Of a stretch of DNA of 56,257 bases, positions 25,322 to 33,447 are shown piece by piece. The notes below the pieces were generated by a model that saw only the letters and a list, made by a program, of their open reading frames with translations, was not told the DNA's origin and ran no database searches. Source of the stretch: an uncultured Lachnospiraceae bacterium. GTDB lineage: Bacteria; Bacillota; Clostridia; Lachnospirales; Lachnospiraceae. Both the position numbers and the translations under genes were made by a program. Location: the NCBI GenBank assembly GCA_947177165.1, contig CAMWTP010000035.1:1-56257 (forward strand), in the 5' to 3' direction. Position 1 is the stretch's first letter. Every line of letters starts with the position of its first letter.

Positions 25322-27391
25322 ATGCAGTTATATCAAGAGGAAAACAAACTGGTGATAGCGGAGGGAAAAAGTTTTGTGTGGATTGAGCCGTGGGGAGCAA
25401 ACTCCCTGCGCGTGCGCATGAGCGCAGTGCCGCATATGGACACAAACGACTGGGCGCTCACAGAAGAAATGGAGAACATCACACCGCAGATTACCTTCGA
25501 GGAAGTTGATGTGACAGATCCGTGGTACAGGGGCGCAGAGTATGCAAAGTACCATCAGACGGCGACACAGGCGCGCATCACCAACGGAAAGATTACGGCG
25601 AAGGTGTCTCATGAAGGGTGGATTTCTTTTTACAACCAGAAGGGCGAACTCCTGACGGAGGAGTACTGGCGCACGCGCGACAGAATCAACCGATACTGTG
25701 TGCCGCTGCGGATTGTGGCGAGGGAGCTGAAGCCGGTTCCGGGTGGTACGGACTTCGAGCTCACGGCAAGATTTGAGGCGTTTGACGATGAGAAAATCTT
25801 TGGTATGGGGCAGTATCAGGAGAAAAATCTGAACAAAAAAGGCGCAGTTCTTGAGCTGGCGCACAGAAATTCACAGGCGAGTGTGCCGTTTATGGTGTCG
25901 AGCAGAGGATACGGATTTTTCTGGAATAATCCTGCCATCGGCACAGCCACGTTCGGCACAAACAAGACAGAGTGGCATGCAAAGAGCACCAGGAAATTAG
26001 ACTATTTCATCACGGCGGGCGATACGCCGGCTGAGATTGAGGCGCAGTACTCACTTGCGACAGGCCGGACGCCCATGATGCCAGAGTACGGTCTTGGCTA
26101 TTGGCAGTGTAAGCTCCGCTACCGCACACAGGACGAGCTGCTGGCAGTTGCGAGGGAGCACAAGAAGCGCGGACTTCCGATGGATGCGATTGTGATCGAC
26201 TTTTTCCACTGGACGATGCAGGGCGATTTCAAATTCGAACCGCTTGACTGGCCGGATCCAGAGGCGATGGTCAGGGAGTTAAAGGAGCTTGGCATTGAGA
26301 CGGTCGTGTCTGTCTGGCCGACCGTGGACGAGCGGAGCGAGAATTTTGGAAAAATGAGTGACATGGGTTATCTGGTGAACGCCGACCGTGGAAACCAGAA
26401 TCACATGACATGGATGGGAAACACGGTATTTTATGATGCGACACACCCGGGAGCACAGAAGTTTGTGTGGGAGCGCTGCAAGGAGAATTATTACAAGTAT
26501 GGGATCCGGTGCTTCTGGCTCGATGAGGCGGAACCGGAGTACGGACCATATGATTTTGACAACTACCGCTACTATGCGGGCCCGGCACTGCAGTGTACCA
26601 ACACCTATCCGGTGGGTTATGCCAGGGGATTTTACGAAGGACTCAGGGCTGAGGGGGAGACGGACATTATGAGTCTCGTGCGCTGTGCGTGGGCCGGCAG
26701 CCAGAAATACGGCGTGCTCACATGGTCGGGCGATATCTGTTCTTCGTTCCGCGCTATGCGGGAGCAGCTGCAGGCCGGGTTGAATATGGGGATGGCAGGT
26801 ATCCCGTGGTGGACTTCCGATATCGGTGGATTTCTGGGCGGGGATATCAGTGATCCTGCGTTTAGAGAGCTTCTCGTGCGCTGGTTTGCGTGGGGGGCAT
26901 TCTGCCCGGTATTCCGTATGCATGGAGAGCGCTCCCCGTGGTATGAGAGGGAGCAGGAGTTCCGCAATGGCGTGCGCCAGTTGACGAGCGGACAGGACAA
27001 CGAGGTGTGGAGCTTTGGAGAGGATAATTATGAGATTTTAAAGAAATATCTGTTCATCAGGGAAAACTTAAGACCATATATCCGCGAATGTATGAGACAG
27101 GCGAGCGAGAACGGATCGCCTGTGATGCGCCCGCTGTTTTATGATTTTCCGGGAGACCCGGCAAGCTGGGAAGTGGAGGATTCCTATATGTTTGGACCAG
27201 ATCTGCTGGTTTCGCCTGTTATGGAGGCTGGTGCGGACAGCAGGACAATCTATCTGCCCAGAGGAGCGCAGTGGACAGATGCCTACACGCACAAGGTCTA
27301 TGAGGGCGGACAGACTGTGACTGTTCCGGCGCCGATTGATGTGATACCGGTTATGGTCCGGGATGGGAAGGTATTTCGAATTTATGAATAG
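25322..27391 (+). CDS. GH31 alpha-xylosidase
   Basis: A 689-residue glycoside hydrolase family 31 enzyme. The opening VWIEPWGANSLRVRMS is the N-terminal beta-sandwich of YicI-type enzymes. The catalytic nucleophile is Asp401 in FWLDEAEPEYG and the probable acid/base is Asp471 in TWSGDICSSF; GIPWWTSDIGGF follows. It would remove alpha-1,6-xylose from xyloglucan oligosaccharides made by the upstream GH74 enzyme. It has no signal peptide. GGAGG precedes the ATG. No beta-glucosidase, beta-galactosidase or sugar transporter is nearby, so the rest of the pathway lies elsewhere. Alpha-glucosidase activity is an alternative. Confidence 0.88.
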   Translation: MQLYQEENKLVIAEGKSFVWIEPWGANSLRVRMSAVPHMDTNDWALTEEMENITPQITFEEVDVTDPWYRGAEYAKYHQTATQARITNGKITAKVSHEGWISFYNQKGELLTEEYWRTRDRINRYCVPLRIVARELKPVPGGTDFELTARFEAFDDEKIFGMGQYQEKNLNKKGAVLELAHRNSQASVPFMVSSRGYGFFWNNPAIGTATFGTNKTEWHAKSTRKLDYFITAGDTPAEIEAQYSLATGRTPMMPEYGLGYWQCKLRYRTQDELLAVAREHKKRGLPMDAIVIDFFHWTMQGDFKFEPLDWPDPEAMVRELKELGIETVVSVWPTVDERSENFGKMSDMGYLVNADRGNQNHMTWMGNTVFYDATHPGAQKFVWERCKENYYKYGIRCFWLDEAEPEYGPYDFDNYRYYAGPALQCTNTYPVGYARGFYEGLRAEGETDIMSLVRCAWAGSQKYGVLTWSGDICSSFRAMREQLQAGLNMGMAGIPWWTSDIGGFLGGDISDPAFRELLVRWFAWGAFCPVFRMHGERSPWYEREQEFRNGVRQLTSGQDNEVWSFGEDNYEILKKYLFIRENLRPYIRECMRQASENGSPVMRPLFYDFPGDPASWEVEDSYMFGPDLLVSPVMEAGADSRTIYLPRGAQWTDAYTHKVYEGGQTVTVPAPIDVIPVMVRDGKVFRIYE

Positions 27392-27461
27392 TGGAATGAA
27401 TGATGCTCATTCTCCTGAATCATATTCTCACGGAATGCGCAGTATGACGCACTCCTGATCC

Positions 27462-27701
27462 GTGAATCGGAATCCACAGTTTCTTAGGCGCACGGATGTG
27501 ATCGTGGATTATCAGGGGGAACAGTTTATCATAGAAATGAAGATCTGGCGCGGAAACGAGTACAACAAGCGGGGTGAGAGAAGACGATCGCGGAGGCTGT
27601 GGTGCAGCGGTATGGAATATAGATTTATTTCTGTAAAGATGACGATGTTTACAATAGTAATTTTGCGTTGGCGGCAACATGACACGGAATTGAATCAATG
27701 A
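27462..27701 (+). pseudogene. Remnant of a PD-(D/E)XK nuclease domain
   Basis: The first 40 codons read RTDVIVDYQGEQFIIEMKIW followed by RGNEYNKRGE, matching the C-terminal PD-(D/E)XK nuclease domain (with the IEMK motif) that follows an AAA ATPase-like part in a protein family common in Clostridia and Bacteroides. The ATPase portion is absent and similarity stops after RGE. This is a decayed fragment, not a gene. It marks the start of a mobile-element-rich stretch. Confidence 0.6.
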
Positions 27702-27710
27702 TATAAGAAA

Positions 27711-27762
27711 AGATGTAAAATATATAATTGCTAAAGCAATGCGTATTTTACATCTTTTTTTG
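27711..27762 (+). repeat. Terminator-like repeat, copy 1
   Basis: AGATGTAAAATA (27711-27722) pairs perfectly with TATTTTACATCT (27744-27755), followed by a T-run. The loop contains the inner hairpin ATTGC-TAAA-GCAAT. Related sequences occur at 36247-36300, 38348-38371 and 39189-39240. It could terminate transcription, but the shared internal sequence means it is a dispersed repeat. Confidence 0.75.
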
Positions 27763-27807
27763 TATAAAATCATGTGTTCTGTAAATTTTTCTTCTTGATA
27801 AATATGC

Positions 27808-28172
27808 AAAATTTCGCAGATTATACTGTTCTGCGAAATTTTACCCATTTTGTTTCATTTCACTTTTTATATCGACAATAGTCTATCATGTTTTAACCCA
27901 ATTGACAATTCTTTTTTTCAAAAACACATAGGAAATAGCTGGCAAAAAATCCGAAAACAGGCTATTTTACGGGAAAAATCAACAACGAAATGCGTATCAA
28001 AAATTTATGGTCTATTTTGTGGTCAAGGTCATATCAATGAAAAAACAAAGAACATGAATAGCAATGACACTTTTTCTATATGTGGTCAGATTTATGGTCA
28101 GTCAGCGAAATAAAGCCTCGATTTTCATATCTTGGACGTCTTTTCGCAGAACAGTATAATCTGCGAAATTTT
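27808..28172. mobile_element. MITE-like element bounded by 31-bp inverted repeats
   Basis: A perfect 31-bp inverted repeat occurs at 27808-27838 and 28142-28172. Each copy is itself nearly palindromic (TTTCGCAGA and TCTGCGAAA arms around 9 bases). The 303 bases between are AT-rich; an 87-codon open frame there has no recognisable homology. Size, inverted ends and the lack of a transposase fit a non-autonomous element. No clear target duplication was seen. It sits about 100 bp before the TnpB-like gene. Confidence 0.65.
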
Positions 28173-28270
28173 ATGAGATTCATTACTATTTATATCTGAA
28201 TAGTAGAGTTGTATCGTGTGATATCGGCAGCATTTCAGAATGCGCGGATACCACAGAAAAGGACAGAGAG

Positions 28271-29626
28271 ATGGGAACAGTGTCCGCGGACAGCACAGTG
28301 ACAAAAACGGTCTGGCAGTACAGCGAACCATTGCCGGAGGAGACGATGACATTCCTGAAAGGCATCGCCATTGATTACTGCAAGGTCAAAAACTACGTTT
28401 ACGGGAAGTATTCGGGGGTTAAGAATGTAAATAATCTGACGCCAGTCTACAATATCTTAAACGAGATGCGCCGCTGCGGACTGCGGGAGCAGTTAAATCT
28501 CCCGGTTGTGTACTATGAGCTCGCGATTGCGGAGGCTGTCACAAATATCAAGTGCAGCTGGGGCACTGTGAAAAACAAAGTTGGCGAGTGTGTCACCGCC
28601 AATGAAAACCTGAGTGATGACGACAAGCTTTATCTCAGGACCGTGTTGAAGATGAACGGTGTGTACGCAGCTATTTTAAACCATCAGGATTACGAAATGC
28701 CCAGAAATGCAAGGGGACTTGATATCGACGTAAAGCGTCTGAACAATCTCCTGTGCAGGCTTACCAGAAGATATCTGACACAGCCCAGGACGGACTGCAC
28801 GGATTCTTTTCGCATATCGCCGAATGGCTATTCCTACAAGGACGGCGAGATGCGCATTGTGTGCAGGATTCCCCGAAAGAGGATTTCCATACCACTGAGG
28901 GATGACCGTATGTTTGACAGACAGCTGCAGATACAGATCAGACAAAATGATGTCGTGCTCGCAGTGCCTGTTGAGACAAAGATTAAAAGACATCGGGATT
29001 ATACCAGCACAATTTACGTCTATATAGGCAGCAAAGATATGTTCACACTGTCCAACGGGCATATCTATGGGGAGGCGCTGGAAGAGCTGACAAGCCCGGA
29101 GACAGAGCGGCTTGCAAAGAAAAACAGGGAACGCCGCAAAATATATACAGTCTACATGCAGAGCGCCGGGAATGGTGATACAAAAAAGGCTGAGAAGATT
29201 CAGGCCAACAATCTCGGAAAACAGAAATATGACAGGCAGAAAGAGAAAGAAAAGATAAGGACAACAACATTTATAAATTCTGAAATCAACAGAATGCTCA
29301 AGGTCGAAAAGCCTGTCAGAGTCGTGATAACGAAGCCTGTCACGAAGAATAGGACAAAGATTTATTCCAAAACAGCGAACAGGAAGCTTTCGAGAAATTT
29401 TAACAGTTATATCAGGGAGAGACTTGCCTATAAGTGCAAGATTCATTCCATAGATTTAGTGGAGATCAGCTCCAGCCGCACAGGAAGTATATGTTCTGCG
29501 TGCGGTGCGGAAGGGAAAAGGCAGGGAAAAGAATTTGTGTGTGAAAGCTGTGGCTTGAAGACAACGATTGCCTTGAACTCTGCAAGAAATATACAACAAA
29601 AGTATCTGACAAAAAGGAATGGTTAA
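28271..29626 (+). CDS. TnpB homologue with inactivated RuvC site (candidate TldR-type regulator)
   Basis: A 451-residue TnpB-family protein. The C-terminal zinc ribbon is intact (Cys408, Cys411, Cys424, Cys427) and followed by LNSARNI, the equivalent of DxNAAxNI. By eye alignment the three RuvC catalytic acids are lost: the GIDLG position reads YVYIGSKDM (Tyr251), the IEDL position reads VVITKPV (Thr354, Lys355), and the last Asp is Ala434. The reading frame is full length with AAGGA upstream, so the protein appears maintained rather than decaying. There is no TnpA gene. Nuclease-dead TnpBs (TldRs) are known to act as RNA-guided repressors; that role here is inferred. A plain relict transposase is the alternative. 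Confidence 0.78.
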   Translation: MGTVSADSTVTKTVWQYSEPLPEETMTFLKGIAIDYCKVKNYVYGKYSGVKNVNNLTPVYNILNEMRRCGLREQLNLPVVYYELAIAEAVTNIKCSWGTVKNKVGECVTANENLSDDDKLYLRTVLKMNGVYAAILNHQDYEMPRNARGLDIDVKRLNNLLCRLTRRYLTQPRTDCTDSFRISPNGYSYKDGEMRIVCRIPRKRISIPLRDDRMFDRQLQIQIRQNDVVLAVPVETKIKRHRDYTSTIYVYIGSKDMFTLSNGHIYGEALEELTSPETERLAKKNRERRKIYTVYMQSAGNGDTKKAEKIQANNLGKQKYDRQKEKEKIRTTTFINSEINRMLKVEKPVRVVITKPVTKNRTKIYSKTANRKLSRNFNSYIRERLAYKCKIHSIDLVEISSSRTGSICSACGAEGKRQGKEFVCESCGLKTTIALNSARNIQQKYLTKRNG

Positions 29627-29928
29627 TCTGTACGCATCTGAGAATGAATGGTCGAAAGATGATTTTACCGCAAAGCGGATCGCAGAGAGTGTACATTAAC
29701 ATAGAAAATCCGACGAAGTCGGATTGGAATCGTGAAGAAATAATCTGTGCAGTACAGCAATGTTATTTCTTCACGGTTCCAAAAGCAAACAGTCGGCATT
29801 AGCTAAACTGTGCACTGACAGTTTTCAGGTATGCCAGGACCGCGGCTTATGCGGAGCGAAGTCAAATTGTATGCGGTGCATACAATTGACAGACAGAAAT
29901 GTCCTGATAACGCGTATGATAAAAAACT
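29627..29928 (+). ncRNA. Hairpin-rich 3' flank of the TnpB homologue (possible guide RNA)
   Basis: No gene is evident. The stretch holds several strong stem-loops: CCGC-AAA-GCGG near 29668; AATCCGAC-GAA-GTCGGATT at 29707-29725; an 18-bp stem 29726-29743 with 29763-29780; AAACTGT/ACAGTTT near 29814; and an imperfect 13-bp stem with GTATGC-GGT-GCATAC at its tip near 29866-29890. TnpB guide (omega) RNAs are encoded overlapping and just after the 3' end of the gene, so this is where one would be expected. Assignment is positional; no scaffold or guide boundary can be fixed by eye. Confidence 0.35.
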
Positions 29929-29975
29929 AACCAGCTCTAAGTCTGCAAAAGACGCAGACTAAGACCTGCTAAGTT
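29929..29975 (+). repeat. A-type hairpin repeat, first 47-bp copy
   Basis: Identical over 47 bases to 30036-30082. The core is CTCTAAG-TCTGC-AAAAGAC-GCAGA-CTAAGA: the flanking boxes match the A hairpins at 129-169 and 6384-6440, but the stem sequence differs and still pairs. Confidence 0.75.
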
Positions 29976-29980
29976 TTTAA

Positions 29981-30005
29981 GAGAATGCCAAAGGGCGGCA
30001 TTCTC
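29981..30005 (+). repeat. B-type hairpin between the two 47-bp repeats
   Basis: GAGAATGCC (29981-29989), loop AAAGGGC, GGCATTCTC (29997-30005); a perfect 9-bp stem. It has the same arms as the hairpin at 89-115 and the same loop style as those at 6442-6466. Confidence 0.65.
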
Positions 30006-30035
30006 CGAGGAAGACAGCGTCTAAAAAGTAATGAG

Positions 30036-30082
30036 AACCAGCTCTAAGTCTGCAAAAGACGCAGACTAAGACCTGCTAAGTT
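30036..30082 (+). repeat. A-type hairpin repeat, second 47-bp copy
   Basis: A perfect copy of 29929-29975, 107 bp downstream, ending 41 bp before the first gene of the glycan cluster. Together the A-B-A block fills the leader region of that cluster. Confidence 0.75.
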
Positions 30083-30123
30083 CACAAATGATCAATATGC
30101 GAAAAATTTGAACGAGGAAGATT

Positions 30124-31521
30124 ATGAGAAAGGCACAGAAGCAGCAGGCGGAAGCGTTGGTCACGCAGATGGAAGAGGCACATGACCAGATTAAAAAGTT
30201 CATAGAGCAGGACTGTATTCCGTCGGCGCTGGAGTTGTTGGAGGAATGCCAGAACGGCGGGATTACATTAGGCACATTAATCGAGAATACCGAAGGAGAA
30301 GGACATCCGACCGTACTGCTTCTGGAGGAGTATTGTGAACTGACCTATCAGATTCACGAAGAACTCAATGACGATAGAGAACTCAATGCAAATAAGGTAT
30401 ATAAGCGATTGCGGCAGAAGCTGATCAAGGCGGCGAACAGCCTGAAAAATGATGTTCCAATCAAAAGAGAGGCAGTTTTTCTCCCATACAAGGCAAGCAT
30501 GTGGGACAGTCTGGAAAGTGTGTGGAAGGCAGCCGATGAGGATGAACATTGTGACGCGTATGTCATTCCGATACCATATTATGATAAGAACCCGGATGGA
30601 AGCGTCCGCGAAATGCACTATGAGGCTGATCAGTATCCTGATTATGTGCCAATCACAAGATATGATGAATACGATTTTGAAAAACGTAAGCCAGATATGA
30701 TTTATATACATAATGCCTATGACAATTGGAACCTGGTCACGAGCGTGCACCCGGATTTCTTCTCGGGAAATCTCAAAAAGTATACAGAGAAGCTGATCTA
30801 CATTCCATATTTTGTGCTGGATGAGGTGGAACCAGACAACGAACAGGTGATAGAAAATATGAAGCACTTCTGTTTTATGCCGGGTATCATCAATGCAGAC
30901 AAGGTGGTTGTGCAGTCAGAAGATATGAGGCAGATTTACATCAATGAATATCTGAAAGCTGCAAAAAAACACGGCCTGCAGGGGAGGCATCTGGACAGGG
31001 CATATCTGGAACAGAAGTTTTTGGGACTCGGCTCGCCAAAGTATGACAGGGTTCTTTCTACGAAGAAAGAGGAGCTGGATATCCCACAGGAATGGATGAA
31101 AGTGATTGAGAAGCCTAACAAAAGCTGGAAAAAGATTATTTTATACAATACCGGAGTCGCGGCACTGCTTGCCCATAATGAAAAATGGGTGGACAAGATT
31201 GAGAACGTGCTCAGGGTATTTGAGGAAAACCGGGATGAGACTGCACTGCTGTGGCGCCCGCATCCGTTGATTGAGAGTACAATGAAGTCCATGCGGCCGG
31301 AAGTCCTGCAGAAATATATCATGCTGAAAGAACAGTATCTCGCAGGCGGCTGGGGAATCTACGATGAGACAGCCGATGTGGACAGGGCAGTGGTACTCAG
31401 CGATGCGTATTATGGGGACGGCAGTTCGGTGGTACAGCTGTACAGACAGACTGGGAAGCCGGTCATGATACAGAATGTGGAGATTTTAAATGAAATCCGG
31501 CAGGAGAAAATAGAAAAGTAA
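30124..31521 (+). CDS. Putative CDP-glycerol glycerophosphotransferase-like / GT-B transferase
   Basis: A 465-residue protein. The first 120 residues are helical and charged, probably a coiled coil (QAEALVTQMEEAHDQIKKFIEQ). The rest looks like a GT-B type transferase: VFLPYKASMWDSLESVWKAA, YIHNAYDNWNLVTSV, then WRPHPLIES and a C-terminal DAYYGDGSSVVQLYRQTGKP typical of the CDP-glycerol glycerophosphotransferase superfamily. It may transfer a sugar or polyol phosphate to a surface glycan or protein. GAGGAAG precedes the ATG. It is the first gene of the glycan cluster and is followed at 17 bp by the GmhA-like isomerase. The donor is unknown. Confidence 0.6.
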   Translation: MRKAQKQQAEALVTQMEEAHDQIKKFIEQDCIPSALELLEECQNGGITLGTLIENTEGEGHPTVLLLEEYCELTYQIHEELNDDRELNANKVYKRLRQKLIKAANSLKNDVPIKREAVFLPYKASMWDSLESVWKAADEDEHCDAYVIPIPYYDKNPDGSVREMHYEADQYPDYVPITRYDEYDFEKRKPDMIYIHNAYDNWNLVTSVHPDFFSGNLKKYTEKLIYIPYFVLDEVEPDNEQVIENMKHFCFMPGIINADKVVVQSEDMRQIYINEYLKAAKKHGLQGRHLDRAYLEQKFLGLGSPKYDRVLSTKKEELDIPQEWMKVIEKPNKSWKKIILYNTGVAALLAHNEKWVDKIENVLRVFEENRDETALLWRPHPLIESTMKSMRPEVLQKYIMLKEQYLAGGWGIYDETADVDRAVVLSDAYYGDGSSVVQLYRQTGKPVMIQNVEILNEIRQEKIEK

Positions 31522-31538
31522 GACAGTAGGATGACAAC

Positions 31539-32114
31539 ATGAATGATCAATACATAAAGGAGCTGATACAGACCCTGGAACAGACTAAGGTTTGTATAGA
31601 AAACGGCAGGGAGTTAGATTATGCGCATGGGATTCAGGCATTGGTTGAACGATTCAGCAGGCACAAAGCGGAGGGCGGACAGATTTTTTTTATTGGAAAT
31701 GGAGGAAGTTCGGCGATAGCAGGCCACATGACCGCGGATTTTATGAAAAATGGCGGCATGAAAACCTGCAGCCTGTATGACAATGCGGTGACGACCTGCA
31801 TGGGGAATGACTATGGATATGAATATGTCTTCTCGAAACCGCTTGAATTTCTTGGACAGGAAAATGACCTCCTTGTGGCGGTCAGCAGTTCCGGCAATTC
31901 ACAGAATATCGTCAATGCCATCAATACTGCAAAAGCTAAGAATATGGAAATAATCACCTTTACAGGTTTTAGGGAAGACAATAAGGCGAAGCAGTCAGGG
32001 ACAGTCAGTGTGTATGTTCCGTCGGAAAAGTATGGGATAGTGGAGTCCATCCATAATCTGATGCTGCAGCAGATAGTTGACTTGATTATGGAGAGAGACG
32101 GAGTGCGGCTGTGA
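31539..32114 (+). CDS. gmhA: SIS-domain phosphoheptose isomerase, GmhA-like
   Basis: A 191-residue SIS-fold protein. FFIGNGGSSAIAGHMTADFMKNGG is the sugar-phosphate binding segment with the catalytic region of GmhA, and VAVSSSGNSQNIVNA is the second phosphate loop. GmhA converts sedoheptulose 7-phosphate to D-glycero-D-manno-heptose 7-phosphate. In this cluster, transketolase could supply the substrate and the HldE-like protein could use the product, which supports the assignment over other SIS sugar isomerases. GGATG lies about 6 bases before the ATG. The family requires a metal; ligands were not checked residue by residue. Confidence 0.8.
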   Translation: MNDQYIKELIQTLEQTKVCIENGRELDYAHGIQALVERFSRHKAEGGQIFFIGNGGSSAIAGHMTADFMKNGGMKTCSLYDNAVTTCMGNDYGYEYVFSKPLEFLGQENDLLVAVSSSGNSQNIVNAINTAKAKNMEIITFTGFREDNKAKQSGTVSVYVPSEKYGIVESIHNLMLQQIVDLIMERDGVRL

Positions 32115-32294
32115 CAATCATCCGGACCAGAAGTTGATTGTGCTGCGCAAAGTTTTGCTGTTAAGGTGTAAGTGGGACGACTGGTAGAAATATCTGCCGG
32201 TAACGAATTTGCGAGTCGGGTTAGTATGGCAGAATAACATGGTGACAGAGCTATTCATTGGTATCAGTCCCGACAATCTGAATGGAGGAGCAAC

Positions 32295-33284
32295 ATGGTT
32301 TCATTAGTGACAGGCGGCTGTGGCTTTATCGGGTCGCATATGGTAGACAGGCTGCTGGCAGAAGGGCATGAGGTAAGGGTGATCGACAACTGGACGACAG
32401 GACGGCCTGAAAACCTTGACCATCAAAAGGATAATAAGAATCTGAAAATATATCATATGGATATCAGAAATAAAGAGGCGATTGAGCCTGTCTTTGAGGG
32501 TGTGGATTACATTTTTCACTTTGCCGCGCTCGCGGATATCGTGCCGTCAATACAGAGACCGTATGACTATTACTCGTCAAATGTACTGGGCACATTCAAT
32601 GTGGTGGAGTGTGCTAAGAATGCCGGGATCAAAAAGCTTGTGTACGCGGCGTCTTCATCCTGCTACGGCATACCGGATGAATTTCCTACCAGGGAAACAG
32701 CTGAAATCAGACCGCAGTATCCATATGCACTGACAAAACGGCTTGGAGAGGAGACTGTGCTCCACTGGGGACAGGTCTATGGACTGCCGGTGGTGACTCT
32801 CAGATTATTTAATGTATATGGTACAAGGTCAAGAACGTCAGGAACTTACGGGGCAGTATTTGGCGTATTTCTTGCGCAGAAGCTTGCTGGAAAGCCATTT
32901 ACGGTTGTGGGTGACGGGAACCAGACAAGGGATTTTACCTATGTGACAGATATCGCGGATGCATTTTATACAGCGGCGGTGTCAGATGTGGTTCAGGATA
33001 CCTTTAATGTGGGAAGCGGCGGGACTTACTCAGTGAACAGACTGTGTGAGCTGCTCGGCGGGGAGGTCACACATATCCCGAAGCGGCCGGGAGAGCCGGA
33101 CTGCACTTTTGCGGATACCGCGAAGATTGAGAAAACATTGGGCTGGAAGGCAAAAGTCACTTTTGAGCAAGGCGTACAGAAAGTGCTTGACAACATTGAT
33201 TACTGGCGCGAAGCACCGGTGTGGACACCGGACAGCATCGGCGAGGCGACGCAGGACTGGTTTAGATATCTGGGAAACAGATAG
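32295..33284 (+). CDS. NAD-dependent nucleotide-sugar epimerase/dehydratase
   Basis: A 329-residue extended short-chain dehydrogenase. VTGGCGFIGSHMVDRL is the NAD-binding motif, SSSCYGIP carries the catalytic Ser, and YPYALTKRLGEE is the Y-x3-K catalytic pair. RLFNVYGTRSRTSGTYGAVF and GDGNQTRDFTYVTD are typical of UDP-glucose 4-epimerase-type and HldD/WbpP-like enzymes. It probably epimerises or dehydrates a nucleotide-activated sugar in the cluster, possibly a heptose. GGAGGA lies 5 bases before the ATG. The exact reaction cannot be deduced. The 180 bp before it contain no recognisable element. Confidence 0.82.
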   Translation: MVSLVTGGCGFIGSHMVDRLLAEGHEVRVIDNWTTGRPENLDHQKDNKNLKIYHMDIRNKEAIEPVFEGVDYIFHFAALADIVPSIQRPYDYYSSNVLGTFNVVECAKNAGIKKLVYAASSSCYGIPDEFPTRETAEIRPQYPYALTKRLGEETVLHWGQVYGLPVVTLRLFNVYGTRSRTSGTYGAVFGVFLAQKLAGKPFTVVGDGNQTRDFTYVTDIADAFYTAAVSDVVQDTFNVGSGGTYSVNRLCELLGGEVTHIPKRPGEPDCTFADTAKIEKTLGWKAKVTFEQGVQKVLDNIDYWREAPVWTPDSIGEATQDWFRYLGNR

Positions 33285-33447
33285 GTCCTGGCAGATATAT
33301 CTTTCAGAAGATAGTTGTCACTATGGCTGTCATAACAGTTTTAAATAACTGTGCTTTACAAATCTGGATTTACCAGCATTTTGGGGTGAAATATAGTCCC
33401 GTTAACTGGCGGACGTTATACTATATGCCGTATTATTAAAAAGCGGC

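Noticed and set aside
27850..28113. An 87-codon frame inside the inverted-repeat element
   Set aside because: No binding site, no recognisable family and biased composition; treated as chance within AT-rich DNA.
28271..29626. An active IS200/IS605-type transposon
   Set aside because: No TnpA gene is present and the RuvC residues appear lost, so autonomous mobility is unlikely.
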